From Methylobacterium variabile (GTDB lineage: Bacteria > Pseudomonadota > Alphaproteobacteria > Rhizobiales > Beijerinckiaceae): a stretch of DNA of 39,304 bases. The stretch lies in assembly GCF_001043975.1 (NCBI RefSeq), contig NZ_LABY01000078.1:1-39304 (forward strand). Reading direction: 5' to 3'. Made by a program: the position numbers and the translations under genes. The notes under the pieces were generated by a model, which worked only from the letters and a program-made list of their open reading frames with translations, ran no database searches and was not told the origin of the DNA. Position 1 is the first letter of the stretch; every line of letters begins with the position of its first letter. Positions 32,245 to 39,304 of this stretch are shown here, in pieces.

Positions 32245-33450
32245 TCAGCCCCCGAGCAGCCCGCGGGCGGCGAGGTTGCGCATCAGGGCGGCGGCCCCGA
32301 AGGTCCAGGGCTCGCAATCCTGGCAGTGGCGCATGCGGTTGACCAGCGCCCCGAGGGCCGGGCTGCGGATGACCACCCGATCGCCGACCTTGTGGGTGAA
32401 GCCCTGGCCCGGCGCGCCCCGGTCCTCGACCGGCGCGAACATCGTGCCGAGGAAGAGCACCGCGCCGTCCGGGTACTGGTGGTTCCCGCCCATCATGGCG
32501 GCGACGAGGTCGGCCGGGTCGCGGCTGATCTCGGAGAGCGGCGAGGTGCCGGCCAGCCGGAACCCGTCCTCGCCCATCACCTCGAGGCCGACGACGGTGC
32601 GCCGGACATGGTCGAGGGAGAAGCCGTCATCGAACAGGCGCAGGAACGGCCCCAGGGCGCAGGAGGCGGCGTTGTCCTTGGCCTTGCCGAGGAGCAGCGC
32701 CGAGCGGCCCTCGAAGTCGCGCAGGTTGACGTCGTTGCCGAGGGTCGCCCCGACGATGCGCTGGTCCGAGGCGACGACGAGGGCCACCTCGGGCTCCGGA
32801 TTGTTCCACTGCGAGCCCGGATGCAGGCCCGCATCCTGGCCGCAGCCGACCGAGGAGAGGGGCTGCGCCTTGGTGAAGATCTCGGCGTCCGGGCCGATGC
32901 CGACCTCGAGGTACTGGCTCCAGGCGCCTTGCGCCACCAGCACCGCCTTCAGCGCCATCGCCTCGGCCGAGCCGGGCTTGAGCCGGCGCAGGTCGTCGCC
33001 GACGAGGCGGCCGACCTCGAGGCGGATCGCCGCCGCGGCGTCCGGGTTGCCCCGGGCCCGCTCCTCGATCACCCGCTCCAGCATCGAGACCGCGAAGGTG
33101 ACGCCGGCGGCCTTGACCGCCTGGAGGTCGATCGGGGCGAGGAGCCAGGGCCGCGACGGGTCGCGGGTCTCGGGCGGCGTGTTGGCCAGCACCGCGTCGA
33201 GCGGACCGACCGGCTCGCCCTCGGCCGCGCGCAGGGCGGCGGCCGGATCGGGCGTCTCGCACAGGTCGCGGATGGTCGGGAAGGCGCGGCTGATGTCGAC
33301 GAGTTCCGGGGCGCCGTCGGCGCCCGGCCGCACCGCGACGGTGCTCGGGCCGTTCAGCTCCGGCCGCCAGACGCGGCCCACGAGGGCGCCGGCGCAGCCG
33401 TCCTCCGGCAGGATGGCGCGGGCGTCGTAAGCGTCGAGAATCGGCTGCAT
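32245..33450 (-). CDS. Fumarylacetoacetate hydrolase (FAH) family protein
   Basis: FAH-fold enzyme of 401 residues. The metal-binding pattern is visible: WNNPEPEVALVV (Glu-x-Glu) followed by GNDVNLRDFEGRSALLLGKAKDN (Asp and Lys). The C-terminus has GAVLFLGTMFAPVEDRGAPGQGFTHKVGD. The long N-terminal region and the FTKAQPLSSVGCGQDAG motif recall sugar-acid dehydratases such as 2-keto-3-deoxy-xylonate/arabinonate dehydratase (XylX, KdaD) rather than the tyrosine-pathway hydrolase. It lies next to an OprB-type porin gene and a hexose-phosphate mutase, which supports a carbohydrate role, though no dehydrogenase or lactonase partner is nearby. The ATG is preceded by GGGAGGAGACCTGAC. Confidence 0.88.
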   Translation of the reverse strand: MQPILDAYDARAILPEDGCAGALVGRVWRPELNGPSTVAVRPGADGAPELVDISRAFPTIRDLCETPDPAAALRAAEGEPVGPLDAVLANTPPETRDPSRPWLLAPIDLQAVKAAGVTFAVSMLERVIEERARGNPDAAAAIRLEVGRLVGDDLRRLKPGSAEAMALKAVLVAQGAWSQYLEVGIGPDAEIFTKAQPLSSVGCGQDAGLHPGSQWNNPEPEVALVVASDQRIVGATLGNDVNLRDFEGRSALLLGKAKDNAASCALGPFLRLFDDGFSLDHVRRTVVGLEVMGEDGFRLAGTSPLSEISRDPADLVAAMMGGNHQYPDGAVLFLGTMFAPVEDRGAPGQGFTHKVGDRVVIRSPALGALVNRMRHCQDCEPWTFGAAALMRNLAARGLLGG

Positions 33451-33569
33451 GTCAGGTCTCCTCCCGGGATCCGGCGCCCGTTCGGCGGGCGCGCGACCTG
33501 GCAGAGACCTAGGCCGAACGGCTGCGGCGGGGAAGCGTCCTGCGCGCGGGTCTCGTTCGACGAATCCGG

Positions 33570-33627
33570 CACCCTCCTCGACATCCCGGGACCGCGCAAT
33601 GGAGCCCGGGCACGACGATGGAGGGTG
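33570..33627. repeat. Intergenic palindromic repeat, copy B
   Basis: Core 33579-33610 (CGACATCCCGGGACCGCGCA onward) matches copy A at 17902 in about 27 of 32 positions. It is flanked by perfect arms CACCCTCC (33570-33577) and GGAGGGTG (33620-33627), making a larger cruciform. It lies 3' of the phosphomannomutase gene and 5' of the FAH gene. Confidence 0.6.
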
Positions 33628-33658
33628 TCAGGTCCCGGCGATCGCGTCGGGCGGCAGC

Positions 33659-35161
33659 TCAGATCGTCTGGTTGTAGGCGCCGACCTGGGGGTTCTCCCG
33701 CAGCACCGCGTCGACCGCCCGGAACATCTCCTCGAGCCGCGCCCGCGACACCGGGCTCTCGACCACCACCACCAGCTCCGGCTTGTTCGAGGAGGCCCGC
33801 ACCAGCCCCCAGGTGCCGTCCGCGGTCGACACCCGCACGCCGTTGACCGTGACGAGGTCGGTGATCGCGGCGCCGCCCAACGCCTCGCCGCGCGCGTGCA
33901 TGTCCTGGAAGCGCGCGGTCACCCGCTCGACGACGCCGTACTTCTCCTCGTCGGCGCAGTGCGGCGACATCGTCGGCGAGCCGAAGGTGGTGGGCAGGGC
34001 CGCGTAGAGCTGCGACAGGATCTTGCCGGGGTTGCGGTCGAGCATCTCCAGCACCGCGATCGCGGTCAGGAGGCCATCGTCGTAGCCGCGCCCGACCGGC
34101 GCGTTGAAGAAGAAGTGGCCCGACTTCTCGAACCCGGCCAGCGCCTGCAGCTCGTTCACGCGCCGCTTGATGTAGGAGTGGCCGGTCTTCCAGTAATCGG
34201 TCTCGACGCCGCGCGCCTTCAGCTCCGGGTCGGAGGCGAAGAGACCCGTCGACTTCACGTCGACGACGAAGCGGGCATTCGGGTGCTGGAGCGAGAGGTC
34301 GCGGGCGAGCATCACCCCGACCTTGTCGGCGAAGATCTCGTGGCCCTGCTCGTCGACGACGCCGCAGCGGTCGCCGTCGCCGTCGAAGCCGAGGCCCACG
34401 TCGGCGCCGGTCGCCGTCACGGTGTCGGCGATGGCGTGCAGCATCGCCATGTCCTCGGGGTTGGGGTTGTAGCGCGGGAAGGTGGCGTCGGCCTCGACGT
34501 CGAGGGGCACCACCTCGCAGCCGAGGCGCTCGAGCAGCGCCGGGGCGAAGGCACCCGCCGTGCCGTTGCCGCACGCGGCCACCACCTTGAGGCGGCGGGT
34601 GAGGGGCTTGGCGCGGGAGACCAGATCATCGAGGTAGACCTGGGCGAAGTCCGGCACGAACTGGTAGGCGCCCCCGTCGCGGTACCGGAACGCCCCGGAC
34701 AGCACGATCTCCTTGAGGCGACCCATCTCGGCGGGGCCGAAGGTCATCGGGCGCTCGGCGCCCATCTTCACGCCGGTCCAGCCGTTGTCGTTGTGCGAGG
34801 CGGTGACCATCGCGACGCAGGGGCAGTCGAGGGCGAACTGGCCGAAATAGGCCATCGGCGACAGGCAGAGGCCGATATCCTTCACCCGCAGGCCCGCGGC
34901 CTGCATCCCGGCGATCAGCGCGAGCTTGATCGAGGCCGAGTAGGCGCGGAAATCGTGGCCGGTGACGATGTCGGGGCGCACGCCGAGCTCGTGGACCAGG
35001 GTGCCGAGGCCGAGGCCCAGCGCCTGGACGCCCATCAGGTTGAGGTCCTTCGGAAACAGCCAGCGGGCGTCGTACTCGCGAAAGCCGGTCGGTGCGACGA
35101 GCGGCAGGGCCTCGAACGCGAAGGTGTTGGGGGTGAGCGCGGCGTGAGGCGTGGGGAACAT
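33659..35161 (-). CDS. Phosphomannomutase/phosphoglucomutase
   Basis: Alpha-D-phosphohexomutase of 500 residues that interconverts hexose 1- and 6-phosphates for surface polysaccharide and sugar-nucleotide synthesis. Domain 1 carries the phosphoserine loop VTASHNDNGW (Ser about 122). Domain 2 has the Mg-binding FDGDGDR (about 257-262). Domain 3 has the sugar-specificity loop FEKSGHFFF (Glu-x-Ser-Gly-His). Domain 4 has the phosphate-binding RASSNKPELVVVVE. This is the bacterial PMM/PGM (AlgC/ManB) set. The N-terminal REYDARWLF motif matches FREYDIR of AlgC. A repeat element follows the gene on its 3' side. Confidence 0.93.
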   Translation of the reverse strand: MFPTPHAALTPNTFAFEALPLVAPTGFREYDARWLFPKDLNLMGVQALGLGLGTLVHELGVRPDIVTGHDFRAYSASIKLALIAGMQAAGLRVKDIGLCLSPMAYFGQFALDCPCVAMVTASHNDNGWTGVKMGAERPMTFGPAEMGRLKEIVLSGAFRYRDGGAYQFVPDFAQVYLDDLVSRAKPLTRRLKVVAACGNGTAGAFAPALLERLGCEVVPLDVEADATFPRYNPNPEDMAMLHAIADTVTATGADVGLGFDGDGDRCGVVDEQGHEIFADKVGVMLARDLSLQHPNARFVVDVKSTGLFASDPELKARGVETDYWKTGHSYIKRRVNELQALAGFEKSGHFFFNAPVGRGYDDGLLTAIAVLEMLDRNPGKILSQLYAALPTTFGSPTMSPHCADEEKYGVVERVTARFQDMHARGEALGGAAITDLVTVNGVRVSTADGTWGLVRASSNKPELVVVVESPVSRARLEEMFRAVDAVLRENPQVGAYNQTI

Positions 35162-35252
35162 GGTCGGCCTTTCGCGGGCGGTTCGGTTGAGTCGGGTGCG
35201 GGATCGCCGAGATTAGCCCGACGGATCGCCGCGCGCAGGTGCTTCGAACGAT

Positions 35253-37298
35253 TCAGGCCGCGTCCGGCCGGCAGGCGAGCACGCGGCGGAGCGCCTCGTC
35301 GGCCGGCACGGGCCGGCCGAGATGGTAGCCCTGCAGGAACGGGCAGCCGAGGGCCCGGAGCGTGGCGAGGTCTTCGGCGGTCTCCACCCCCTCGGCCACG
35401 ACCTCAAGGCCCAGCGCCCGGCCGAGGCCGAGCACGGCCTGCACCAGCCCGCGCTTGTCGTCGGAGGTCGACAGGCCGGTGACGAGGCTGCGGTCGATCT
35501 TGACCCGGCCGGCCCGCAGCTGCCGCAGGGAGGCCAGCGACGAGTAGCCGATGCCGAAATCGTCCAGGGCGACCCCGATCCCGGCGCGGGAGAGGGCGAG
35601 GAGCTTGCCCTGCACCGCCTCGATGTCGAGGGCGGTCTCCTCGGTGATCTCGATCTCGAGGAGGCACGGGGGCAGGCCGAGCGCCCGCAGGCGGTCCAGC
35701 ACGATCTCGTCCACCGGGATCTGCGCCATCTCCCGCGGCGAGACGTTCATCGCCACCCGGATGTCGGGGATGCCGGCCGCCCGCAGGGCCTGCATCGCGG
35801 CGCAGACCTGCTCGAGGATGAAGCGCAGCAGCGATTCGGTCAGGCCGGCCCGGGCGGCGGCGGCGACGATCTCCCCCGGCGGGACCCAGCCGTGGACCGG
35901 GTGGCGCCAGCGCACCAGCGCCTCCAGGCCGGCGACGCGGCCGCCGCCCTCGGCGAAGATCGGCTGGAACCAGACCTCGAGGCCGCGCTCGGCCAGGGCG
36001 TGGGAGAGGTCGCGCTCGCTGTCGCGACGCATCTCGAGGCGGCCGCGCAGGCCCTCGTCGAAGACACGGAAGCGGTTCCGCCCGGCGGCCTTGGCGGCGT
36101 AGAGCGCCTCGTCGGCGCAGCTCAGCATCTGGGTCAGGCTCGGGCCGTGGGCGTGGCAGAGGCCGACGCTGACGCCGAGGCGGCCGGCATCGAAGGTCTC
36201 GAACGGCTCGACCACCGCCCGGATCAGCGCCGCCGCCAGGTCGGCAGGCTGCGATCCCGCGGGCTGCGACCCGGCCAGCGGCGGGGCGGCGCAGGGATCG
36301 TACAGGACCGCGAACTCGTCGCCGCCGAACCGGGCCGCCAGCGCCTCCGGCGGCAGGCTCCGGCGCAGGCGCCGCGCCACCTCGACCAGGACCCGGTCGC
36401 CGGTGGAGTGGCCGTAGACGTCGTTGACCGACTTGAAGCCGTCGAGGTCGAGCAGCATCAGGCAGGGCGCCGGCCCCGGGGCGAGGAGGCGCTGCTCCGC
36501 AGCCTGAGCGAAGCCGGCCCGGTTCATGAGCCCGGTGAGGCCGTCATGGGTGGCGCGGCGGCGCATCTCGTCGGCGAGCGCGCTGGCGCCGGCATGGGCC
36601 TCCTGGCGTGCCTGCGCCAGGGCGGTGGCCTCGTTCTTCAGGCGGCTGGTGCGGCGAAAGCCCCGCTCGGTCTCGACGGCGCTGCGCAGGAGCGCCGCGA
36701 GGTAGAGGAGCACCGTGACGGCGAGGCAGGCGCGATCGAACCCGCCGGCCCAGATCAGGCAGCCCGCCACGGTCAGGAGCGGCGGGGCGATGAAGCTCGC
36801 GGGAATCGCCGCGTATGCCATGCCGTGGGTGACGGCGCCGGCGGTGATGCCGCACAGGACGACGAGGTAGAACAGGGTCTGGGGCGAGGTGTAGCCCTCG
36901 CACAGGAGCGCCACCAGGGCCCAGACCACCCCCGACAGGAAGGCCGCCAGGGTGGCGAGGCGCAGGTGCCGGTCGACGGAGCGGGCGGCGGCCCGCGCCT
37001 GCTCGGGGGGCGCCACCTCGGGAAGCGCCAGGCCGGGGCAGGGCGCGCGGCACAGGCCGATGCGGGTGAGGTTGACGACCGAGGAGACCGCGAACCAGGC
37101 GAGCCCGGCGCGCCCTTGACCGGCCTGGAAGGCGACCAGGGCGCCGATCGCGCCGAGGAGCGCGTTGACCGGTATCGCCTGCTGGACGCTGCGGCGCAGG
37201 GATTCGAGCTGGTCGCGCCGGATCGTCGGGCACAGATCCGGGCCCGCGCCCTCGGGGCGCGTGTCGGAGCCTGGCCCTCGGCTGCCTGATCCTGACAT
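35253..37298 (-). CDS. Membrane GGDEF-EAL cyclic-di-GMP protein
   Basis: Protein of 681 residues combining diguanylate cyclase and phosphodiesterase domains. The N-terminal 220 residues contain about six hydrophobic helices (for example AIPVNALLGAIGALVAFQAG, FYLVVLCGITAGAVTHGMAY) and a short coiled linker. The GGDEF domain (about 245-400) has DGLTGLMNRAGF, DLDGFKSVND and an intact FGGDEF (about 323). The EAL domain (about 420-670) has LEALVRWRHP, NVSPREM, EIEITEETALD, LDDFGIGYSSL, KIDRSLV and VVAEGVET, all the residues expected for an active phosphodiesterase. Both domains may be active, or GGDEF may be regulatory. The sensed signal is unknown. Confidence 0.95.
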   Translation of the reverse strand: MSGSGSRGPGSDTRPEGAGPDLCPTIRRDQLESLRRSVQQAIPVNALLGAIGALVAFQAGQGRAGLAWFAVSSVVNLTRIGLCRAPCPGLALPEVAPPEQARAAARSVDRHLRLATLAAFLSGVVWALVALLCEGYTSPQTLFYLVVLCGITAGAVTHGMAYAAIPASFIAPPLLTVAGCLIWAGGFDRACLAVTVLLYLAALLRSAVETERGFRRTSRLKNEATALAQARQEAHAGASALADEMRRRATHDGLTGLMNRAGFAQAAEQRLLAPGPAPCLMLLDLDGFKSVNDVYGHSTGDRVLVEVARRLRRSLPPEALAARFGGDEFAVLYDPCAAPPLAGSQPAGSQPADLAAALIRAVVEPFETFDAGRLGVSVGLCHAHGPSLTQMLSCADEALYAAKAAGRNRFRVFDEGLRGRLEMRRDSERDLSHALAERGLEVWFQPIFAEGGGRVAGLEALVRWRHPVHGWVPPGEIVAAAARAGLTESLLRFILEQVCAAMQALRAAGIPDIRVAMNVSPREMAQIPVDEIVLDRLRALGLPPCLLEIEITEETALDIEAVQGKLLALSRAGIGVALDDFGIGYSSLASLRQLRAGRVKIDRSLVTGLSTSDDKRGLVQAVLGLGRALGLEVVAEGVETAEDLATLRALGCPFLQGYHLGRPVPADEALRRVLACRPDAA

Positions 37299-37444
37299 GT
37301 CACCTCGGCAGGTCGATGCCGCTGCCCTAACAGCACCGGGTAAAGAATCGTTGACGCCCGCCGGGTCAAGCCGCCTCGCGTCCCCGGCCCGGGAACGGCC
37401 CCCGAGCCTGGCTGTTTATCTCGGCATCACTCCGGAGGAGCAGC

Positions 37445-37711
37445 ATGAGGATCGTGGCGAAGGCGTCGGTGGTGGCAATCGTGACGCTGATGGGAATCGG
37501 CGCGGCGGAGGCCAAGGGCTGCATCAAGGGCGCGATCATCGGCGGCATCGCCGGGCACTACCTGGCGGAGCGCGGGGTGGTGGGCGCCGTGGCGGGCTGC
37601 CTCGCCGGCCGGGCGCTGGCCAAGCGGCGGGCCCAGCGCGACATCGATTACGGCTCCCGGGTGCGCTCCCGCGACGCCGGCTACGGCCCGCGCCGGAGCT
37701 ACAGCTACTGA
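37445..37711 (+). CDS. Small secreted glycine-zipper protein
   Basis: Protein of 88 residues. A signal peptide, MRIVAKASVVAIVTLMGIGAAEA, is followed by a glycine-zipper segment, GCIKGAIIGGIAGHYLAERG and VVGAVAGCLAGRALAKRRAQ, with small residues every four positions. This is typical of proteins that insert into or pack along membranes. The tail is Arg/Tyr-rich (DIDYGSRVRSRDAGYGPRRS). The start is supported by GGAGGAGC just upstream. Similar small proteins are frequent in Methylobacterium; no function is assigned. It is convergent with the DUF606 gene. Confidence 0.8.
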   Translation: MRIVAKASVVAIVTLMGIGAAEAKGCIKGAIIGGIAGHYLAERGVVGAVAGCLAGRALAKRRAQRDIDYGSRVRSRDAGYGPRRSYSY

Positions 37712-37728
37712 GGACGGCGCGGCGGAGC

Positions 37729-37756
37729 GCCCGGCGCCCCGTAAGGGCGGCCGGGC
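37729..37756. terminator. Hairpin between convergent genes
   Basis: GCCCGGC-GCCC, loop CGTAA, GGGC-G-GCCGGGC forms eleven pairs with one bulge. It lies between the stops of the glycine-zipper and DUF606 genes and could terminate both, though neither side has a T-run. Confidence 0.5.
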
Positions 37757-37793
37757 TCCCGCGGCGCCTCCGCCCCGGAGCGGGACCGGCCCG

Positions 37794-38753
37794 TCAGAAC
37801 CAGGAGATCAGCACGATCCCGCCGACCATCAGGGCGGCGCCGAGGAGACGGGGCGGCCCGGCCGCAACCCGGCGCAGGCCGAGCCAGCCGAAATGGTCGA
37901 GCGCCACCGAGGTGAGCAGGTTGGCGGTGATGAGCAGGCCGTTGAGGGCGCCGGCCCCGATCTTGTCGACGAACAGGAGGCCGGCGAACACCGCGACCGC
38001 CCCGGTGAGGCCGGCGAGCGGCATCCACCAGCGCAGGCCCGCGAGGTCCGCCCGGCTCGGCAACGGCGACGGCCGGAGCAGGAAGATCAGCGCGAAGGCG
38101 AACACGACGGGCAGGAACGAGACGGTGGCGGCGAGCCACGGATTGACCAAGGCGCCGCGCAGCTGCGCGTTCCAGACCACGCCGACCGCCATCAGGGCGC
38201 CCGCCCCGAGGATGAACGGGTAGAGCAGCTTGCCGCCGACGCCGCCGCCGCTGTGCCCGCCACCGGCCTTCCCTTCATCGGTCTTGCCGCCGTCGGTCTT
38301 GCCGCCCGTGCGGGCGATGAACACCACGCCGACCGCCATCAGCAGGCCGCCGAGCCAGGGCAGCGGCTTGAAGCCGGCGGCCTGGAGCCCGAACAGCCCG
38401 AGGGCGTCCATGGCGAGCGAGGTGACGATGTTGGCGGTCAGCGTCAGGCCGTTGAACGGCCCGGCCCCGACCTTGTCGATGAAGGCCAGCCCCCCGAAGA
38501 CCGCGACCGCGCCGGCCAAGCCCCCGAGGGGGGCGTACCACGGCATGCGCCCGAGGCCGTCGAGGGTCGGCAGCGGCGTCGGCATCACCAGGAACAGCGT
38601 CACGAACACGAAGACGATCGGCAGGAACGAGACGGTGGCGGCGAGCCAGGGATTGACCATCCGGCCGCGCAGCTGCGCGTTCATCGCGTTGCCGAGGGCC
38701 TGAAGCGCACCGGCCAGCAGGATGAAGGGCGTGAGGAGAGCGGCGACGGTCAC
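37794..38753 (-). CDS. Duplicated DUF606 (YdcZ-type) DMT-superfamily permease
   Basis: Inner-membrane protein of 319 residues made of two DUF606 units. Unit 1 (about 5-145) has LGNAMNAQLRGRMVNPWLAATVSFLP, FGGLAFIDKVGAGPFNGLTLTANIVTSLAMDALG. Unit 2 (about 175-319) repeats NAQLRGALVNPWLAATVSFLP, GLLFVDKIGAGALNGLLITANLLTSVALDHFG almost word for word. A Lys/Gly-rich linker (TGGKTDGGKTDEGK then GGGHSGGG) joins them. Most DUF606 proteins are single units of about 140 residues that presumably dimerise. The start is GTG, with AAAGG upstream. It begins 11 bases after the ArsB-type gene and is probably in its operon. The substrate is unknown. Confidence 0.88.
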   Translation of the reverse strand: MTVAALLTPFILLAGALQALGNAMNAQLRGRMVNPWLAATVSFLPIVFVFVTLFLVMPTPLPTLDGLGRMPWYAPLGGLAGAVAVFGGLAFIDKVGAGPFNGLTLTANIVTSLAMDALGLFGLQAAGFKPLPWLGGLLMAVGVVFIARTGGKTDGGKTDEGKAGGGHSGGGVGGKLLYPFILGAGALMAVGVVWNAQLRGALVNPWLAATVSFLPVVFAFALIFLLRPSPLPSRADLAGLRWWMPLAGLTGAVAVFAGLLFVDKIGAGALNGLLITANLLTSVALDHFGWLGLRRVAAGPPRLLGAALMVGGIVLISWF

Positions 38754-38764
38754 GGGCGAGCCTT

Positions 38765-39304
38765 TCAGACGAGGAGGAGGCCGGCGAGCGCGAGCCCGAG
38801 GGCCGGCGGCATCACCAGGGCACCGAGCTTGAGGAAGCCCCAGACGCTCACGTCCTGGCCCTCGCGCCGGATCGCGGTGAGCCACAGGATGGTGGCGAGC
38901 GATCCCGTAACCGAGAGGTTGGGCCCGAGATCGACGCCGATCAGCACCGCGCCCGCGACGGTCTCGGGCACGTGCGCCGTCTGCACCGCCGCCCCGGCGA
39001 TCAGGCCGGCCGGCAGGTTGTTGACGAGGTTGCAGGCCACCGCGATCAGCGCGGCGGCGCCCCAGGCGGTCTCGGCCGGCGCAGCCGCGGCGGCGCGCTG
39101 CAGGATCCCGGCGATCATCGCCATCACGCCGGTCTTCTCCAAGGCCTCGACCAGCACGAACAGGCCGGCCACCAGGGGCAGCACGCTCCAGGACACGTCC
39201 TTCACGACCTCCACGGCGCCGCGGCCCCGGCGCAGGAGCAGCACGACGAGCGTGGTGGCCAGGCCGGCCGCGAAGGTCGGCAGGCCGAGGTCGCGGCCAT
39301 AGGC
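38765..39304 (-). CDS. ArsB/ArsP-type arsenical-pump-family permease (5' part off window)
   Basis: C-terminal 179 residues of a membrane permease, open to the right edge. The sequence SWSVLPLVAGLFVLVEALEKTG, then CNLVNNLPAGLIAGAAV, then LIGVDLGPNLSVTGSLATILWL, RREG and the end VSVWGFLKLGALVMPPALGLAL matches the ArsB arsenite-pump family of the ion-transporter superfamily. The NLVNNLPAG and GVDLGPNLSVTGSLA loops are its most diagnostic parts. Related members carry other anions, and no arsR or arsC is visible, so the substrate is not proven. It is followed by the DUF606 gene after 11 bases. Confidence 0.85.
   Translation of the reverse strand, partial: AYGRDLGLPTFAAGLATTLVVLLLRRGRGAVEVVKDVSWSVLPLVAGLFVLVEALEKTGVMAMIAGILQRAAAAAPAETAWGAAALIAVACNLVNNLPAGLIAGAAVQTAHVPETVAGAVLIGVDLGPNLSVTGSLATILWLTAIRREGQDVSVWGFLKLGALVMPPALGLALAGLLLV

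Overview
The window is chromosomal DNA from a very GC-rich alphaproteobacterium, most likely Methylobacterium or a close relative in the Hyphomicrobiales. Supporting signs are the strong G/C third-position bias, a three-gene bioMNY biotin transporter, an acetolactate synthase with the alphaproteobacterial GEAS variant of its cofactor motif, an Irr-like iron box, an Omp25-type barrel and a class I ketol-acid reductoisomerase. No tRNA, rRNA, CRISPR array, intact insertion sequence or prophage is visible. The assignment is by protein resemblance only; no database search was possible.

Layout. 1-1546 (minus): a CheW/CheR pair, the start of a chemotaxis-like signalling operon that runs off the left edge. 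1757-3702 (plus): bioM-bioN-bioY. 3735-6309 (plus): a promoter, a 16-codon leader peptide reading V-L-I-V, a UUCG-capped terminator, then ilvB-ilvN; this is a classic branched-chain amino acid attenuator. 6361-7458: a decay zone with a small membrane protein broken by an amber codon and a mazE/mazF pair whose mazF has lost one base. 7482-8696: a glutathione transferase and a DUF924 protein, convergent. 8913-9932: ilvC, the next step after IlvBN.

10522-13505 (plus): a two-gene redox operon, an alpha/beta hydrolase fused to a gluconate 2-dehydrogenase subunit-3-like domain, followed by a GMC oxidoreductase with a ferredoxin-like cysteine motif. 13708-17864: an iron block (dps, an EfeU/FTR1 permease, a TonB-dependent siderophore receptor) with two Irr-like boxes between the last two. 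18066-22153 (minus): nicA/nicB-like molybdenum hydroxylase with three C-terminal haem c motifs. 22620-25523 (plus): an extremely acidic orphan protein, a histidine phosphatase overlapping an NAD(P)H-hydrate dehydratase, and a small secreted protein.

25531-37298 (minus): alpha/beta hydrolase, acyl-CoA dehydrogenase, OafA-type acyltransferase with an SGNH domain, a fused Omp25-like/OprB porin, a FAH-family protein, a phosphomannomutase/phosphoglucomutase and a GGDEF-EAL protein. The porin, FAH protein and hexose-phosphate mutase suggest a sugar-uptake and sugar-acid theme. 37445-39304: a glycine-zipper protein, then (minus) a duplicated DUF606 permease and the 3' end of an ArsB-family permease.

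Most genes belong to known families. The points most worth following up are the ilv attenuator, the hydrolase/subunit-3 fusion operon, the double-barrel porin with a palindrome over its promoter, the Irr-like boxes, a 20-bp AT-rich palindrome at 10258, an intergenic palindromic repeat present in two copies, and the acidic orphan.
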